Assembly: GCA_027364775.1 (NCBI GenBank)
Contig: DAHXOS010000014.1
Location: forward strand, 1 to 33,611
Length of the DNA: 33,611 nucleotides
Direction: 5' to 3'
Source: a bacterium
GTDB taxonomy: Bacteria > Patescibacteriota > Microgenomatia > Daviesbacterales > UBA10151
The notes under the pieces were generated by a model. That model was not told the DNA's origin. It was given only the letters and a program-made list of their open reading frames with translations, and searched no databases. The position numbers and the translations under genes are program-made. The first letter of the stretch is position 1. Each line of letters opens with the position of its first letter. Shown here one piece after another: positions 22,802-31,946 of this stretch.

Positions 22802-23665
22802 ATGACTGCCAAAGAATGGTTAGAAAAAGCAAAAAATGAAAAATGGGCAATTGGTGCTTTTAATGTAGGTAATTTAGAAACACTAAAGGCAATTGTCCAA
22901 GCTGCAGCCAATAAAAAATCTCCGATAATCATTGAATCTTCTTCCGGTGAAACAGAATGGATGGGGGCAGATAATATAGTGAGTTTAGCTAGGAATTTTT
23001 CTCAAGACTTTGGAATACCAATTTTAGTTAATTTAGATCATGCTGAAAATCTAGAGGAGTGTGAGATTGGAATATTAGCAGGATATGATTTAATTCATTT
23101 TGACGGTTCCAAGCTACCTCTGGATCTGAATTTGGCAATTTTAAAGCAGGTTGTAGAAAAAGCTCATGCTAAAGGTTTAACAGTAGAGGGAGAAATGGAT
23201 CATATTCAGGGATCATCTGAGGTACATGAAGGATCGGCAGAAGAAGAAGCATCAAAAGGAAAATTTACAAATCCGGAAGCAGCTAAAAAATTTGTGGAAA
23301 ATTCTGGAATAGATATTTTTGCTTCTTTTTTTGGCAATGTTCATGGGGTTTTTTCCGGCAGAGATGAAAATTTAGATATAGATATTTTAGATCAAATTGT
23401 TGCTCAAATCCCTCTTACTTATTTGTCGCTTCACGGAGGATCCGGAATTCCTGATGATCAAGTACAACAAGCTATTCAAAGAGGAGTTGTGAAAGTTAAT
23501 GTTAATACCGAAATAAGGCAGGCCTTTAAAGACTCATTAGAAAAAGTTTTAGCCGAACATCCTGAAGAGTATGCAATGTATAAGATTGAAAAACCACTTT
23601 TAGAGGCTGTACAAAAAATAGTTGAACATAAGATTGAAGTTTTTGGATCTTCAGGAAAAGTTTAA
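22802..23665 (+). CDS. Class II fructose-bisphosphate aldolase
   Basis: The 287-residue TIM-barrel enzyme is a zinc-dependent class II aldolase of the fructose/tagatose bisphosphate family. Markers are the GAFNVGNLETLKA start, NLDHAENLEE with a metal histidine and catalytic Asp, EGEMDHIQG, FFGNVHG and LSLHGGSGI with the other metal histidines, and VNVNTEI for phosphate binding. AAAGGA serves as ribosome binding site about seven bases before the ATG. It follows the PfkB kinase gene with no gap. Together they could phosphorylate and split a hexose phosphate, linking the pentose phosphate genes upstream to triose phosphates. Confidence 0.93.
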   Translation: MTAKEWLEKAKNEKWAIGAFNVGNLETLKAIVQAAANKKSPIIIESSSGETEWMGADNIVSLARNFSQDFGIPILVNLDHAENLEECEIGILAGYDLIHFDGSKLPLDLNLAILKQVVEKAHAKGLTVEGEMDHIQGSSEVHEGSAEEEASKGKFTNPEAAKKFVENSGIDIFASFFGNVHGVFSGRDENLDIDILDQIVAQIPLTYLSLHGGSGIPDDQVQQAIQRGVVKVNVNTEIRQAFKDSLEKVLAEHPEEYAMYKIEKPLLEAVQKIVEHKIEVFGSSGKV

Positions 23666-23686
23666 TTTTAATAGTTACAACCTTCT

Positions 23687-25330
23687 TTATGAGGAAGTTA
23701 CTGTGTGTTTATTAGCATACTCAAAGGTGGCTTCAACTTTTTTATGGGGATTAAAGATACCTTCTTTATCAAAAATTTCTTTTACCTGCTTAAATAAAGA
23801 TACAATATTTTTGCCGTACATCATTTCCAGATATGGTCCCCTGATTAGTCCATCGTTATGTTCTGCCGACATCGAACCTTTATATTCAAAAACTAACTCA
23901 TAAACTTTTCGCGGGAGTTCGGAAATTATTTGAGTATGCCGTTTATCATTAAAGTTCATTAGTGGAATGATATGAAAATTTCCGTTTCCAATATGTCCTG
24001 CAATTGTATAAACTATGTCTTTTTTGTATGGTTCCATTAATTTCTGTAATTTTGGTAAAAATTCAGGTAGAGTTTGGGGGGGGACGATAATATCATCCAT
24101 GATTGGAGCGGTACGTCTGCCTTTAGTCGCATGGTGTCTAAATAGATTAAAACTTTCCCTTCTAATTACCCAATACTTCTTAACATCATCTTTATCTCGA
24201 GTTAAACGGCTTTGCAAATGATAAGATTTAATTGACTCTTGTGCAGATCCAGCCTTTTTATACACTTCCTCAGGTGAATCACCGGTAAATTCAGCCATTA
24301 AAATTAATTTAGGAAAACCGTATCTTATGATCATCAAAGCTTCGGGGATAAAGTTAATAAGTAGCTTAATAATACTATGAGGCTTTATAATCTTTAAAAC
24401 TTCAGTCCAAAATTTGGCTGCAAACTTAACTGTTTGATCATCATAAGATTCAAAACTTTCCGGTTTATATTCTAAAACTTTATTGACAACATTACCCAAA
24501 TTATCAAGGTTATATAAAAAGATAACTAATAATTGGGAGAATTTTTTTGGAGTAACTAATTTAAATTCTATTTCCGTAATTACACCTAACGTCCCCTGAG
24601 AACCAATAATTAATTTTGTAAGATCAAAAGTCTCACCATCCCAGACCTTCCATAGTAAGTAACCGGTAGAGTTTTTGGTTACTTTTGGTTCAGCTTCTTT
24701 TATTAACTTATCGTTTTTACTGACAAGTTCAAAAATTTGTTTATACAACCTTCCTTCAAAATCATTTTGTGCTATTTTTTTATTAAGCTCAGCTTTATTC
24801 AAAGGTTTAATTAAATATTCATTTCCATCTGCGAGTATTGCTTTAAGCTGTTTAACATAGTTTTCAGTTTGACCAAAAGAAAGTGTTTTTTCTCCAGCAG
24901 AATTATTGCCAACCATTCCACCTACTGTATTTAATTCCCGGGAAGCAGGATAACAAGGAAGTAGCAAATCATGCTTTAGAGTTTCAACTTCAAAATCCCT
25001 ATAAAACATTCCTGGTTGGACTATAGCAGAATCTTTGTCTATAGAAATTAGTTGGTTAATATGCTTTGTCATATCTAAAATTATCCCCTCACCAATTGCT
25101 GCCCCTGACATATCTGTTCCAGCAGATCTGGGAGTAATCGATAGCTTAAGTTCTGGATGCTCATTAATATATTTCACCACTGCTTTAATATCTTCAGAAT
25201 CTTTTGGAACTACAATAATTTTTGGAGTGATTTCAAAAATCGAGGCGTCTTTGCTATATGTTTTTAAGGATGCTGGATCATCAATAACTTTACCCTTAAC
25301 TATTTTTTGCAGGTTATCTTTTAATTCCAT
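23687..25330 (-). CDS. FAD-dependent 2-hydroxyacid dehydrogenase (GlcD/D-LDH-like)
   Basis: From ATG 25330 the protein has 547 residues and two domains. The FAD_binding_4 (PCMH) domain shows ITPRSAGTDMSGAAIGEGIILDM and the FAD loop TVGGMVGNNSAGEKTLSFG, then GSQGTLGVITE. The FAD-oxidase C-terminal domain has AGHIGNGNFHIIPLM and ends AEHNDGLIRGPYLEMMYG...GIFNPHKKV. This is the layout of D-lactate/glycolate dehydrogenases. No Fe-S domain or partner subunit is nearby, so the electron acceptor is unknown. The frame extends 15 residues further, but TGaTACAAT at 25355-25347 overlaps that part and predicts an mRNA starting near 25340, just before ATG 25330. Confidence 0.9.
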   Translation of the reverse strand: MELKDNLQKIVKGKVIDDPASLKTYSKDASIFEITPKIIVVPKDSEDIKAVVKYINEHPELKLSITPRSAGTDMSGAAIGEGIILDMTKHINQLISIDKDSAIVQPGMFYRDFEVETLKHDLLLPCYPASRELNTVGGMVGNNSAGEKTLSFGQTENYVKQLKAILADGNEYLIKPLNKAELNKKIAQNDFEGRLYKQIFELVSKNDKLIKEAEPKVTKNSTGYLLWKVWDGETFDLTKLIIGSQGTLGVITEIEFKLVTPKKFSQLLVIFLYNLDNLGNVVNKVLEYKPESFESYDDQTVKFAAKFWTEVLKIIKPHSIIKLLINFIPEALMIIRYGFPKLILMAEFTGDSPEEVYKKAGSAQESIKSYHLQSRLTRDKDDVKKYWVIRRESFNLFRHHATKGRRTAPIMDDIIVPPQTLPEFLPKLQKLMEPYKKDIVYTIAGHIGNGNFHIIPLMNFNDKRHTQIISELPRKVYELVFEYKGSMSAEHNDGLIRGPYLEMMYGKNIVSLFKQVKEIFDKEGIFNPHKKVEATFEYANKHTVTSS

Positions 25331-25479
25331 TTGGTTAGTTAAAATTATTGTATCAGTAGATGCTACAAACAGCAAAGCCCTTATTATTTAGTCTACAAAG
25401 GATAATTAGAAAAATAGGCAGGATACATAAGATAAATTGATTGTTGGTTGTGGTAAGATAGTATGTCAAGGGATATTTT

Positions 25480-26565
25480 ATGCATTGGTTTTTAAAGTTA
25501 CTGTTGGGTTTAGTAGTTATAATTTTTCTCTATCTTTTTATCTTTTACAGTATCCCCCGGTTATTACCAACAGAATATATAAAAAACAGTTCTATTTCCG
25601 GAATAATCTTTCAAAATCAAATATGGGAAGGAACAATACGGATAAAGGGAGATCTGTGGTATTTAAAAGGCGCTTCCGTTACCGTCAGACCTGGAACACA
25701 AATAATTGTCAGTAAAAGCGGAGATAATTTTAATTTAGATATTTTACCGTGGCATAATAAAAATGGAATTAATATCGGGCCAGAATATAACGGAGTTCAT
25801 ACCGGTGAGCCCTTTTGGGATGAAAGCCAAAAAATTCAAATCCACTTTGCTTCTTTAAATATATTAGGGATAAAAGAACAACCTGTTGTTTTAAAATCTG
25901 ACTCGGATTTGGGAAGCCCTTACGATTTTAATTCTATTACAGCCGATTCTGGAGTAATCTCTTATCTTAAAGCTTCAAATTATCGCCGTTTTGAATTGGG
26001 AGACGATTTTATAGTTCGCGATAGTTATTTTACAAATGTTGGCGAGTGTGCAATTTGTTTAAATCAAGGCAGACAAACAATTATTAATAATACTTTTAGC
26101 CAATCTTTAAGAGAATATATTTGGATTAATGGGGCAAGTCCCAGAATTACTGATAATTTCTTTATGAAATCAACAGGAGCAGGAATCAGAATAAACCCAA
26201 ATAGAATAGGTACAGCAATTGTTTCTTATAATAATTTTGAAATGCCACAATCAAAAGCGGTTGATATTTTGTCTGGTGAAGAACTAGAAGGGGGAGTAAT
26301 TTCGTACAACGTTTTTGCAGGAGGTAGCAAAATTAAATTAACTTGTGATACAAAGATTAAATTTATTCAAAACAGTATATTGGGTAATATCCAATTTACT
26401 GAGCCTGGGTGTGCTAAAATTTATACTTTTGGGCCTAATTATTGGGGAACTGACAAAAAAGATACTGTATTAGCAGAGAAATTTATTGGTCAAAATAAAA
26501 TTTTTACTATTGATATTCCAATGATTTTAAAATCACCTCCTATTCAAGTAGGTAGAAGGATTTGA
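25480..26565 (+). CDS. Membrane-anchored beta-helix protein
   Basis: The 361-residue protein starts with a hydrophobic anchor (about 3-27) and continues as a repeated strand pattern typical of right-handed parallel beta-helix (PbH1) proteins. Examples are VRDSYFTNVGECAICLNQ, INNTFSQSLREYIWING, ITDNFFMKSTGAGIRIN and VSYNNFEMPQ, with NYWGT near the end as in many such folds. It is probably displayed on the outer face of the membrane and may bind or cut a polysaccharide; no catalytic residues are evident. AAGGGA about seven bases before the ATG is a clear ribosome binding site, and TGgTAAGAT lies upstream. Its stop overlaps the next start (TGATG). Confidence 0.78.
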   Translation: MHWFLKLLLGLVVIIFLYLFIFYSIPRLLPTEYIKNSSISGIIFQNQIWEGTIRIKGDLWYLKGASVTVRPGTQIIVSKSGDNFNLDILPWHNKNGINIGPEYNGVHTGEPFWDESQKIQIHFASLNILGIKEQPVVLKSDSDLGSPYDFNSITADSGVISYLKASNYRRFELGDDFIVRDSYFTNVGECAICLNQGRQTIINNTFSQSLREYIWINGASPRITDNFFMKSTGAGIRINPNRIGTAIVSYNNFEMPQSKAVDILSGEELEGGVISYNVFAGGSKIKLTCDTKIKFIQNSILGNIQFTEPGCAKIYTFGPNYWGTDKKDTVLAEKFIGQNKIFTIDIPMILKSPPIQVGRRI

Positions 26566-27503
26566 TGTCTCGTTTTTCGCTAACTTATTTATTGTTGTTA
26601 TTATTATCTTTGTGTTTTTTGATTATTTTAGCAACTTATTATTTTTACAATTCTAAATCCAGTAAGTTAGTATCACCAATAGATAAATTAAATCAGATAA
26701 ATTTTTCCAATAATCAGTGGTTTCCAAAGACATTTGCCAATACAAATAATGATAAAGATCTAAGCCAGCTTACGGCTAAATCAGCTTTTTTTGTAGAGAC
26801 CCAAAGTGGCAAAATTCTTTATCAAAAAAATCAAAACGAAAAGCTTCCTATTGCTTCTTTAACTAAAATAATGACTGTCATAATAGCTATGGAAAACTCT
26901 AAAATGAATAGTACTTTTGTTGTTTCCAAAAGGGCTGCACAAATGGAGCCTGACAAGATGTTGCTTATTCCGGGTGAAAAATTAACTACCGAAGAGTTAC
27001 TTGATGGAATATTCTTAATTTCTGCCAATGATGCAGCAGAAGTTTTTGCTGAGAATATTGGCAAAAATAGGGATGAATTTATAAACTCAATGAATGCAAA
27101 AACTAAGCTACTAGGGATGAAAGACACACTTTTTATAAACCCAACAGGGTTAGAAGAAGATAACAAGCAGCAATATTCTACGGCTTATGATGTTGCGTTG
27201 ATGGCAAGGTTTGCTATAAATCAATGGCCTGAGTTGTTAAAAATTTCATCACAACCTCGTATTTTTCTACCTCAAGATGAGAACCATCAAGATTATGATA
27301 TGAATTCAGGTATTAATTTACTAACTACCTATCCAGGTGTTGTTGGTTTTAAAACCGGTTTTACTCCACAAGCCGGATTAACTTTAGTTACAGTAGCTAG
27401 AAAAGGTAATAAGCAGGTCTTAGGTGTTATATTAGGATCTACCAACAGAAGAGATGACGCCAAAACATTATTAGATTACTCATTTAAACAATTAGGTCTT
27501 TAA
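26565..27503 (+). CDS. D-alanyl-D-alanine carboxypeptidase (peptidase S11)
   Basis: From ATG 26565 this is 312 residues. An N-terminal membrane segment (about 6-27) is followed by the penicillin-binding D,D-carboxypeptidase fold. The three active-site motifs are S98-L-T-K101, S153-A-N155 and K263-T-G265. The enzyme trims the terminal D-Ala from peptidoglycan stem peptides outside the membrane. There is no obvious C-terminal amphipathic anchor; attachment is through the N-terminus. The ATG shares a base with the TGA of the beta-helix gene, and AAGGA precedes it, so the genes are coupled. Confidence 0.93.
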   Translation: MSRFSLTYLLLLLLSLCFLIILATYYFYNSKSSKLVSPIDKLNQINFSNNQWFPKTFANTNNDKDLSQLTAKSAFFVETQSGKILYQKNQNEKLPIASLTKIMTVIIAMENSKMNSTFVVSKRAAQMEPDKMLLIPGEKLTTEELLDGIFLISANDAAEVFAENIGKNRDEFINSMNAKTKLLGMKDTLFINPTGLEEDNKQQYSTAYDVALMARFAINQWPELLKISSQPRIFLPQDENHQDYDMNSGINLLTTYPGVVGFKTGFTPQAGLTLVTVARKGNKQVLGVILGSTNRRDDAKTLLDYSFKQLGL

Positions 27504-27504
27504 T

Positions 27505-28050
27505 ATGTTATTTATTTTCTATTTAATCATAGTAATTGTAGGATTTTTAGTACCGGTGTTGTTAGGAATATACACTGTTTATCAATTCTTGGCAGAATAT
27601 AAAGGTGCACCCTATGTTCCTACTTCAGCTAAGATAGTTAATGAAATCTTAAAAGAGGCAAATCTTAAAAAAGGTCAAATTTTTTTAGAGCTTGGATCTG
27701 GGGATGGAAGGATAGTTCGATCCGCTGTTAAAAATTATCAGGTTAAAGGATCTGCTGTAGAAATTAATCTGATTTTACTAATTTATTCAAAAATAATCTC
27801 TAAATTTCAAAAACTAAATATCAATTTTAAAAATGCTGATTTTTTTAAAATTAGCTTTAAAAGAACAGACGTTTTATTTATCTTTTTGCTTCCTAAAACA
27901 TTAAAAAAACTATCTCCAAAAATATTAAAAGAATGCAAAAAAGGATGTTTAATTATCTCTCATGGATTTAAAATAGAGGGGTTAAGTAAATATCAAATTA
28001 AAGTGATAGAGAGAAAATATTTCCCCACTTATTATTATAAAATTAGGTAA
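27505..28050 (+). CDS. Membrane-anchored SAM methyltransferase (FAM173-like)
   Basis: The 181-residue protein has an N-terminal membrane helix (about 1-25), then PYVPTSAKIVNEIL, motif I FLELGSGDGRIVRSA and the acidic VEINLIL. This arrangement, a short anchor followed by a P-x-VPT element before the SAM site, resembles the FAM173/ANTKMT lysine methyltransferases of eukaryotes and their uncharacterised bacterial homologues. The target protein is unknown. It begins one base after the carboxypeptidase stop without its own promoter. Confidence 0.8.
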   Translation: MLFIFYLIIVIVGFLVPVLLGIYTVYQFLAEYKGAPYVPTSAKIVNEILKEANLKKGQIFLELGSGDGRIVRSAVKNYQVKGSAVEINLILLIYSKIISKFQKLNINFKNADFFKISFKRTDVLFIFLLPKTLKKLSPKILKECKKGCLIISHGFKIEGLSKYQIKVIERKYFPTYYYKIR

Positions 28051-28070
28051 TATTAACATCCTAAAATAGG

Positions 28071-28085
28071 TGTTATACTGAAAAT
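28071..28085 (+). promoter_or_regulatory. Extended -10 promoter TGtTATACT, leaderless
   Basis: TG at 28071-28072, T, TATACT at 28074-28079, then six bases to ATG 28086. Confidence 0.65.
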
Positions 28086-28358
28086 ATGAAATTTATATCC
28101 GGAAAAAGGTTCATAATAACGATAATTTTAAGTATAGTGATTTGGCTATCTACGGGCTTCTTGCAATTTATCTTCAACTCGGGAAATAGCGGTGCATTTC
28201 TATTCGGTTCAGCATGTGAAATAACAGGATATCCCTTGGCTCAGTGTATTAATAGAGCAAATACAGTTGAAATTCTAATTTATTATTTTTTAAATATTTT
28301 AATTTGGTTTATAGTTATTAATTTACTTATCGGGTGGTTTAAGAAGACTAAAAATTAA
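28086..28358 (+). CDS. Small two-helix membrane protein
   Basis: A 90-residue protein with hydrophobic segments at about 8-30 and 64-84. A cysteine-containing loop between them (FGSACEITGYPLAQCINRAN) is probably outside the membrane, where the two cysteines could form a disulphide. No family is recognised. The promoter has ideal leaderless geometry. Its last 36 bases overlap the end of the convergent lipase gene. Confidence 0.7.
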   Translation: MKFISGKRFIITIILSIVIWLSTGFLQFIFNSGNSGAFLFGSACEITGYPLAQCINRANTVEILIYYFLNILIWFIVINLLIGWFKKTKN

Positions 28359-31145
28359 TCCCGCAATAAAGATTGCACTTAATAAGATTGGTAAAACTAA
28401 GTAATTCCATAAATTAATTTTTTGTGGTTCTTTTTTAATTGGATTTATAGATTTGGTTGCAACTCCTAATACTTTCTGGTCAGAGTCATTTATTGCTAAT
28501 CTTTCCAATAAACTATTATTAATACTTAAAGAGTTTTTTGATGTATTAATAATAGCCTGAGTAGCACTTGCTGTGGATGCAGCAATTGGAGAGTCGACTC
28601 CACTTATAATACTTCCTAAAATTTTAAATTTGATAACTTGCACACTTTCTTCATTGCCTAGTTTATCGATTGATTTAACTTGAAGAGTGAAATCACCTGG
28701 ACCGGTAATGATGAATGGTTGGTTGTAGGTATTAACTGATACGCCGTTATCAGTACTATACTCAGTTTTTAAAATACCTGAGCCAATGTCGCTACCTGTT
28801 AATGTTATAGTTACAGGACCTGTATAGTTTCCTAAGCCATCTTTATTGCCGGTAAAAGCTATGGTTGTAGTTGGTGGTAGAAAATCTAAAACATTAGAAC
28901 CTGTGATAGTTGTAGTGGGTTGGATTATTTGCCCATCAACAGGTAGGGTAGGAGGAGTACTAGAATTAGGATTGTAATCAAATTCAATTGTAGTTTTGTC
29001 GGTAACTGGAATATTTCGGTAGTAAGCTGTTTGAGTTATAAAATCATTTGAGTATTTAGCAATCTTGATATCAACCGACTGTTTTTTACTAGATGTTAAT
29101 TTAACTTTAACTGTACCTGTGTTATTTTTTAAAAAAACGTTTTTGGTATTATTTATCGAGTCGTAATAAGTATTTGAAACATTATTTTCTACTTCCCCAT
29201 TTGAGTTTAAACCTGTATGGTTATTGTTGTTATCGTAAATATCAATGTCCAAACTTGTGGAAATTTGTTGACCCTCTAAAGAGATTTTTTGTCCTTGGAC
29301 TTCTGCAGGTAATGTATCATTTTGTAAAATTGCTTTAACCGTTTGCATGCCAATTCCAGAACCTTTAACTAGATCATTATGCTTTTGTCCAACATAATAA
29401 GTAGTTGCACCTGCTGATAAATCCAAGCTGCCATTTGTTAAAGAGGCGCTGTAGAGAGGAACTGTATCGTCGCCGTTAATAAAGATCTCTTCTGTTTTGG
29501 ATAAAATGCTTAGAGGCCAGATACTATATGTTGTTTCTATAATTTGCCCAAGAGTTGGTTGGCTTGTCCCAACAATATTATAAAGTTGAACTCCATTTGC
29601 TTGGTTTAACTGAGAATCATATGTATTATGGTAGTTTTCGCCTAAATTAAAAGCTGTCATGTTTAGTTGTAAATTAGAATAAAGAGTTTTTAGCTCGTTA
29701 TAGTTTAAAGGACCAATTATGCCGTTTTTATCAATATCTCTTAGATCATTAAATACAAAGGGTTTAGATAAATTTGAGTTATCATAAAAGCTATAGTAGG
29801 TAGAAGATGGTCCAAGTGCAAATATTGAAGCTAAATTGCTAGCTATATCTTTTACTTCTTGTGGATTTAGACTAATTAGACCGAGTAAATAAGATGAGCC
29901 AATCTGATCACCATATAATAAAGTTTTAATCATTTTTGCACTTCCTAAACTGGGAACACCTAATTTGATAAGCTTATTAACTTTAGTAGCTTTTGAGGAA
30001 TCTGAGATATAGCTTTGTGCAATTAGCCCACCCATTGAATGTGCAACAATATTTACTTTAGATTTACCAGATTTGGTTTTTGCATAATCAACCAAGGTAT
30101 CCAAAGCTGATTTATTTGTCACGATATCTTTGCGCCAATCATAAGTAAATACAAAATAATTGGTCCCTTTTATATAACCCATTCCTGTAAAGAATGGGTC
30201 TATATCTCCATATCCTTGAGAAACTAAATTTCCTGTTGGAGTAATATCAGCAATAGAAGTAACCGCATCGTTTTGTAATTTTAGAACATCAAAATAATCA
30301 TCATTTCCTAATGCTATTGCCTCCCTGGTATTAACCCAGACATTTTCATTTTGGTTATAACTACGGCTATATGTTTCACCATGACCATTATCATAATTCC
30401 AGTTAGTATTGCTATTTACTTTTAGTTCTGATCCTCCTATACCTGGAATAAAGATAACAGGAAGAATAGGATTAATAACACTTAAAGAAGTAACTTTAAC
30501 ATTATCAAACCTGACATTAACGGATCCGTAATCACCAGTCCAATAACTTAAAGCGATTGGACCTGTTGTTAGGGTAGTGGTAGGATCGTCAATAGTAAAA
30601 ATCAAAGTGGAGTCTATCCACAGCTGAATATGTGTTTGAACAACCTCAATTTTTATACGGTAATTTGTAAATCTATTTAGCTGAAATGAACGGGTGGAAA
30701 ATAAAGTTGTACTATTTCCTGCCTGAATCTTAGTTAGTTTAACTTCTGGTGTATTATAAGAACGAGCACCGTCATCAAACCTTAAATCTACCTCGTAATA
30801 GTTATTGCTGTCTGCCTTACGGAACATAATTCCCTGATCAAATCCGCCATTATTTTGGGTATCTACCTCTATCCTGTAATTGTCCCAGGTATTGCCGACA
30901 CTTAATCTACCTGTCTTTAATGTTCCAAATTGATTCCCATAAAGACGATTAAGGCTATCAATGCCCCAACTACCTGATTCAACTATCCATCCGTTGTAAT
31001 TACCATCATTAAAATCATCCTGGAAAATAATAGTCCCTTCCTGATAAGTTTCTTGAGCTAAGGTTTTTTGAGGAATAAAGAAAATAAATCCTAAAATTAA
31101 AGGATATATTAAATAATTTAATATAAATTTAGTAAATAATTTCAA
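28323..31145 (-). CDS. Large surface-anchored LCAT/PGAP1-like lipase
   Basis: The 940-residue protein has a signal peptide (about 1-30, ending KTLA), then a LamG/DUF1080-like jelly-roll (about 40-225: FQDDFNDGNYNGWIVESG) as found in sugar-binding domains. An alpha/beta-hydrolase follows: VIFIPGIGGSEL as the oxyanion-loop strand and NIVAHSMGGLIAQ with nucleophile S370. The layout matches LCAT and PGAP1-type acyltransferases/lipases. Beyond about 700 come Ig-like strands, including GLGNYTGPVTITLTGSDIGSG and DFTLQVKSIDKLGNEE. The C-terminus has a single membrane helix (about 912-935) and a short KPPDK tail. It is therefore probably held at the cell surface with the lipase domain outside, perhaps acting on lipids of host or neighbouring cells; that role is inference. 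Confidence 0.88.
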   Translation of the reverse strand: MKLFTKFILNYLIYPLILGFIFFIPQKTLAQETYQEGTIIFQDDFNDGNYNGWIVESGSWGIDSLNRLYGNQFGTLKTGRLSVGNTWDNYRIEVDTQNNGGFDQGIMFRKADSNNYYEVDLRFDDGARSYNTPEVKLTKIQAGNSTTLFSTRSFQLNRFTNYRIKIEVVQTHIQLWIDSTLIFTIDDPTTTLTTGPIALSYWTGDYGSVNVRFDNVKVTSLSVINPILPVIFIPGIGGSELKVNSNTNWNYDNGHGETYSRSYNQNENVWVNTREAIALGNDDYFDVLKLQNDAVTSIADITPTGNLVSQGYGDIDPFFTGMGYIKGTNYFVFTYDWRKDIVTNKSALDTLVDYAKTKSGKSKVNIVAHSMGGLIAQSYISDSSKATKVNKLIKLGVPSLGSAKMIKTLLYGDQIGSSYLLGLISLNPQEVKDIASNLASIFALGPSSTYYSFYDNSNLSKPFVFNDLRDIDKNGIIGPLNYNELKTLYSNLQLNMTAFNLGENYHNTYDSQLNQANGVQLYNIVGTSQPTLGQIIETTYSIWPLSILSKTEEIFINGDDTVPLYSASLTNGSLDLSAGATTYYVGQKHNDLVKGSGIGMQTVKAILQNDTLPAEVQGQKISLEGQQISTSLDIDIYDNNNNHTGLNSNGEVENNVSNTYYDSINNTKNVFLKNNTGTVKVKLTSSKKQSVDIKIAKYSNDFITQTAYYRNIPVTDKTTIEFDYNPNSSTPPTLPVDGQIIQPTTTITGSNVLDFLPPTTTIAFTGNKDGLGNYTGPVTITLTGSDIGSGILKTEYSTDNGVSVNTYNQPFIITGPGDFTLQVKSIDKLGNEESVQVIKFKILGSIISGVDSPIAASTASATQAIINTSKNSLSINNSLLERLAINDSDQKVLGVATKSINPIKKEPQKINLWNYLVLPILLSAIFIAGLIFSLLKPPDK

Positions 31146-31261
31146 TAGTATTTAAAGTATTTGCTTAAAAATTGTGGAATACAAGCCACAAGATGTAGTG
31201 CAAAATACTAAATATTTGGTATTGCTATATTGTTTTATTGGTGTTATATATTCCAAAGAAA

Positions 31262-31924
31262 ATGAATGAAAGAAATTTTGCTATTGGATTTATTGCAATA
31301 ACTTTAATGGTAGTTGCAGTTTTAGGTTTTTCCCGGCTTAATTTTGGTAATGAATCAGCAAATTTAGCTAATTTAAATTCTCCTAACAACTCAATCCTAC
31401 CTGAATCATCCTCATCAGCTACTCAATCTGCTGTTCAACAACAAAAATCTAGTAAAAAAATTTATTCTCAGTACCCAGGAGATTTACCTCAAAGTCAATT
31501 GGAAAATAAAAAAGCAGTGATTGAGACTACTAAGGGAAATATTGAATTTGAAATTTATCCTGAGGCGACTAAGGCTGCTTCAAATTTTATATTCTTAGCT
31601 AATGATAAATTTTATGACGGCTTAACCTTTCATCGGGCTGAGGATTGGGTAATTCAAGGTGGTGACCCTAATGGAAATGGTACCGGTGGCCCAGGTTATA
31701 AGTTTCCCGATGAACCAGTTACAAAAGCATACAAAAGAGGTATTGTTGCAATGGCCAATGCAGGGCCAAATACTAATGGCAGCCAGTTTTTTATACTTGT
31801 AAAAGATACCCCTTTACCCCCTAATTACACTATTTTTGGGAATGTTTTTTCTGGATTAGAAGTTGTTGATAAAATTAGAGTTGGCGATGTAATGAAGAGG
31901 GTTTTAATTCAAGATTTAAAATAA
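31262..31924 (+). CDS. Secreted/anchored cyclophilin peptidyl-prolyl isomerase
   Basis: From ATG 31262 this is 220 residues. An N-terminal hydrophobic anchor (about 7-24) and a Ser/Gln/Asn-rich linker (about 30-75) lead to a cyclophilin domain: KGNIEFEIYPEATKAASNFI, FYDGLTFHRAEDWVIQGGDP with the catalytic arginine, MANAGPNTNGSQFFI, and YTIFGNV. It probably helps fold exported proteins outside the membrane. Upstream TTG (31238) and GTG (31241) starts are in frame, but they overlap the TGtTATATA promoter ending 11 bases before ATG 31262. Confidence 0.9.
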   Translation: MNERNFAIGFIAITLMVVAVLGFSRLNFGNESANLANLNSPNNSILPESSSSATQSAVQQQKSSKKIYSQYPGDLPQSQLENKKAVIETTKGNIEFEIYPEATKAASNFIFLANDKFYDGLTFHRAEDWVIQGGDPNGNGTGGPGYKFPDEPVTKAYKRGIVAMANAGPNTNGSQFFILVKDTPLPPNYTIFGNVFSGLEVVDKIRVGDVMKRVLIQDLK

Positions 31925-31946
31925 TTTAAAGCTAAATTTTATCTAT

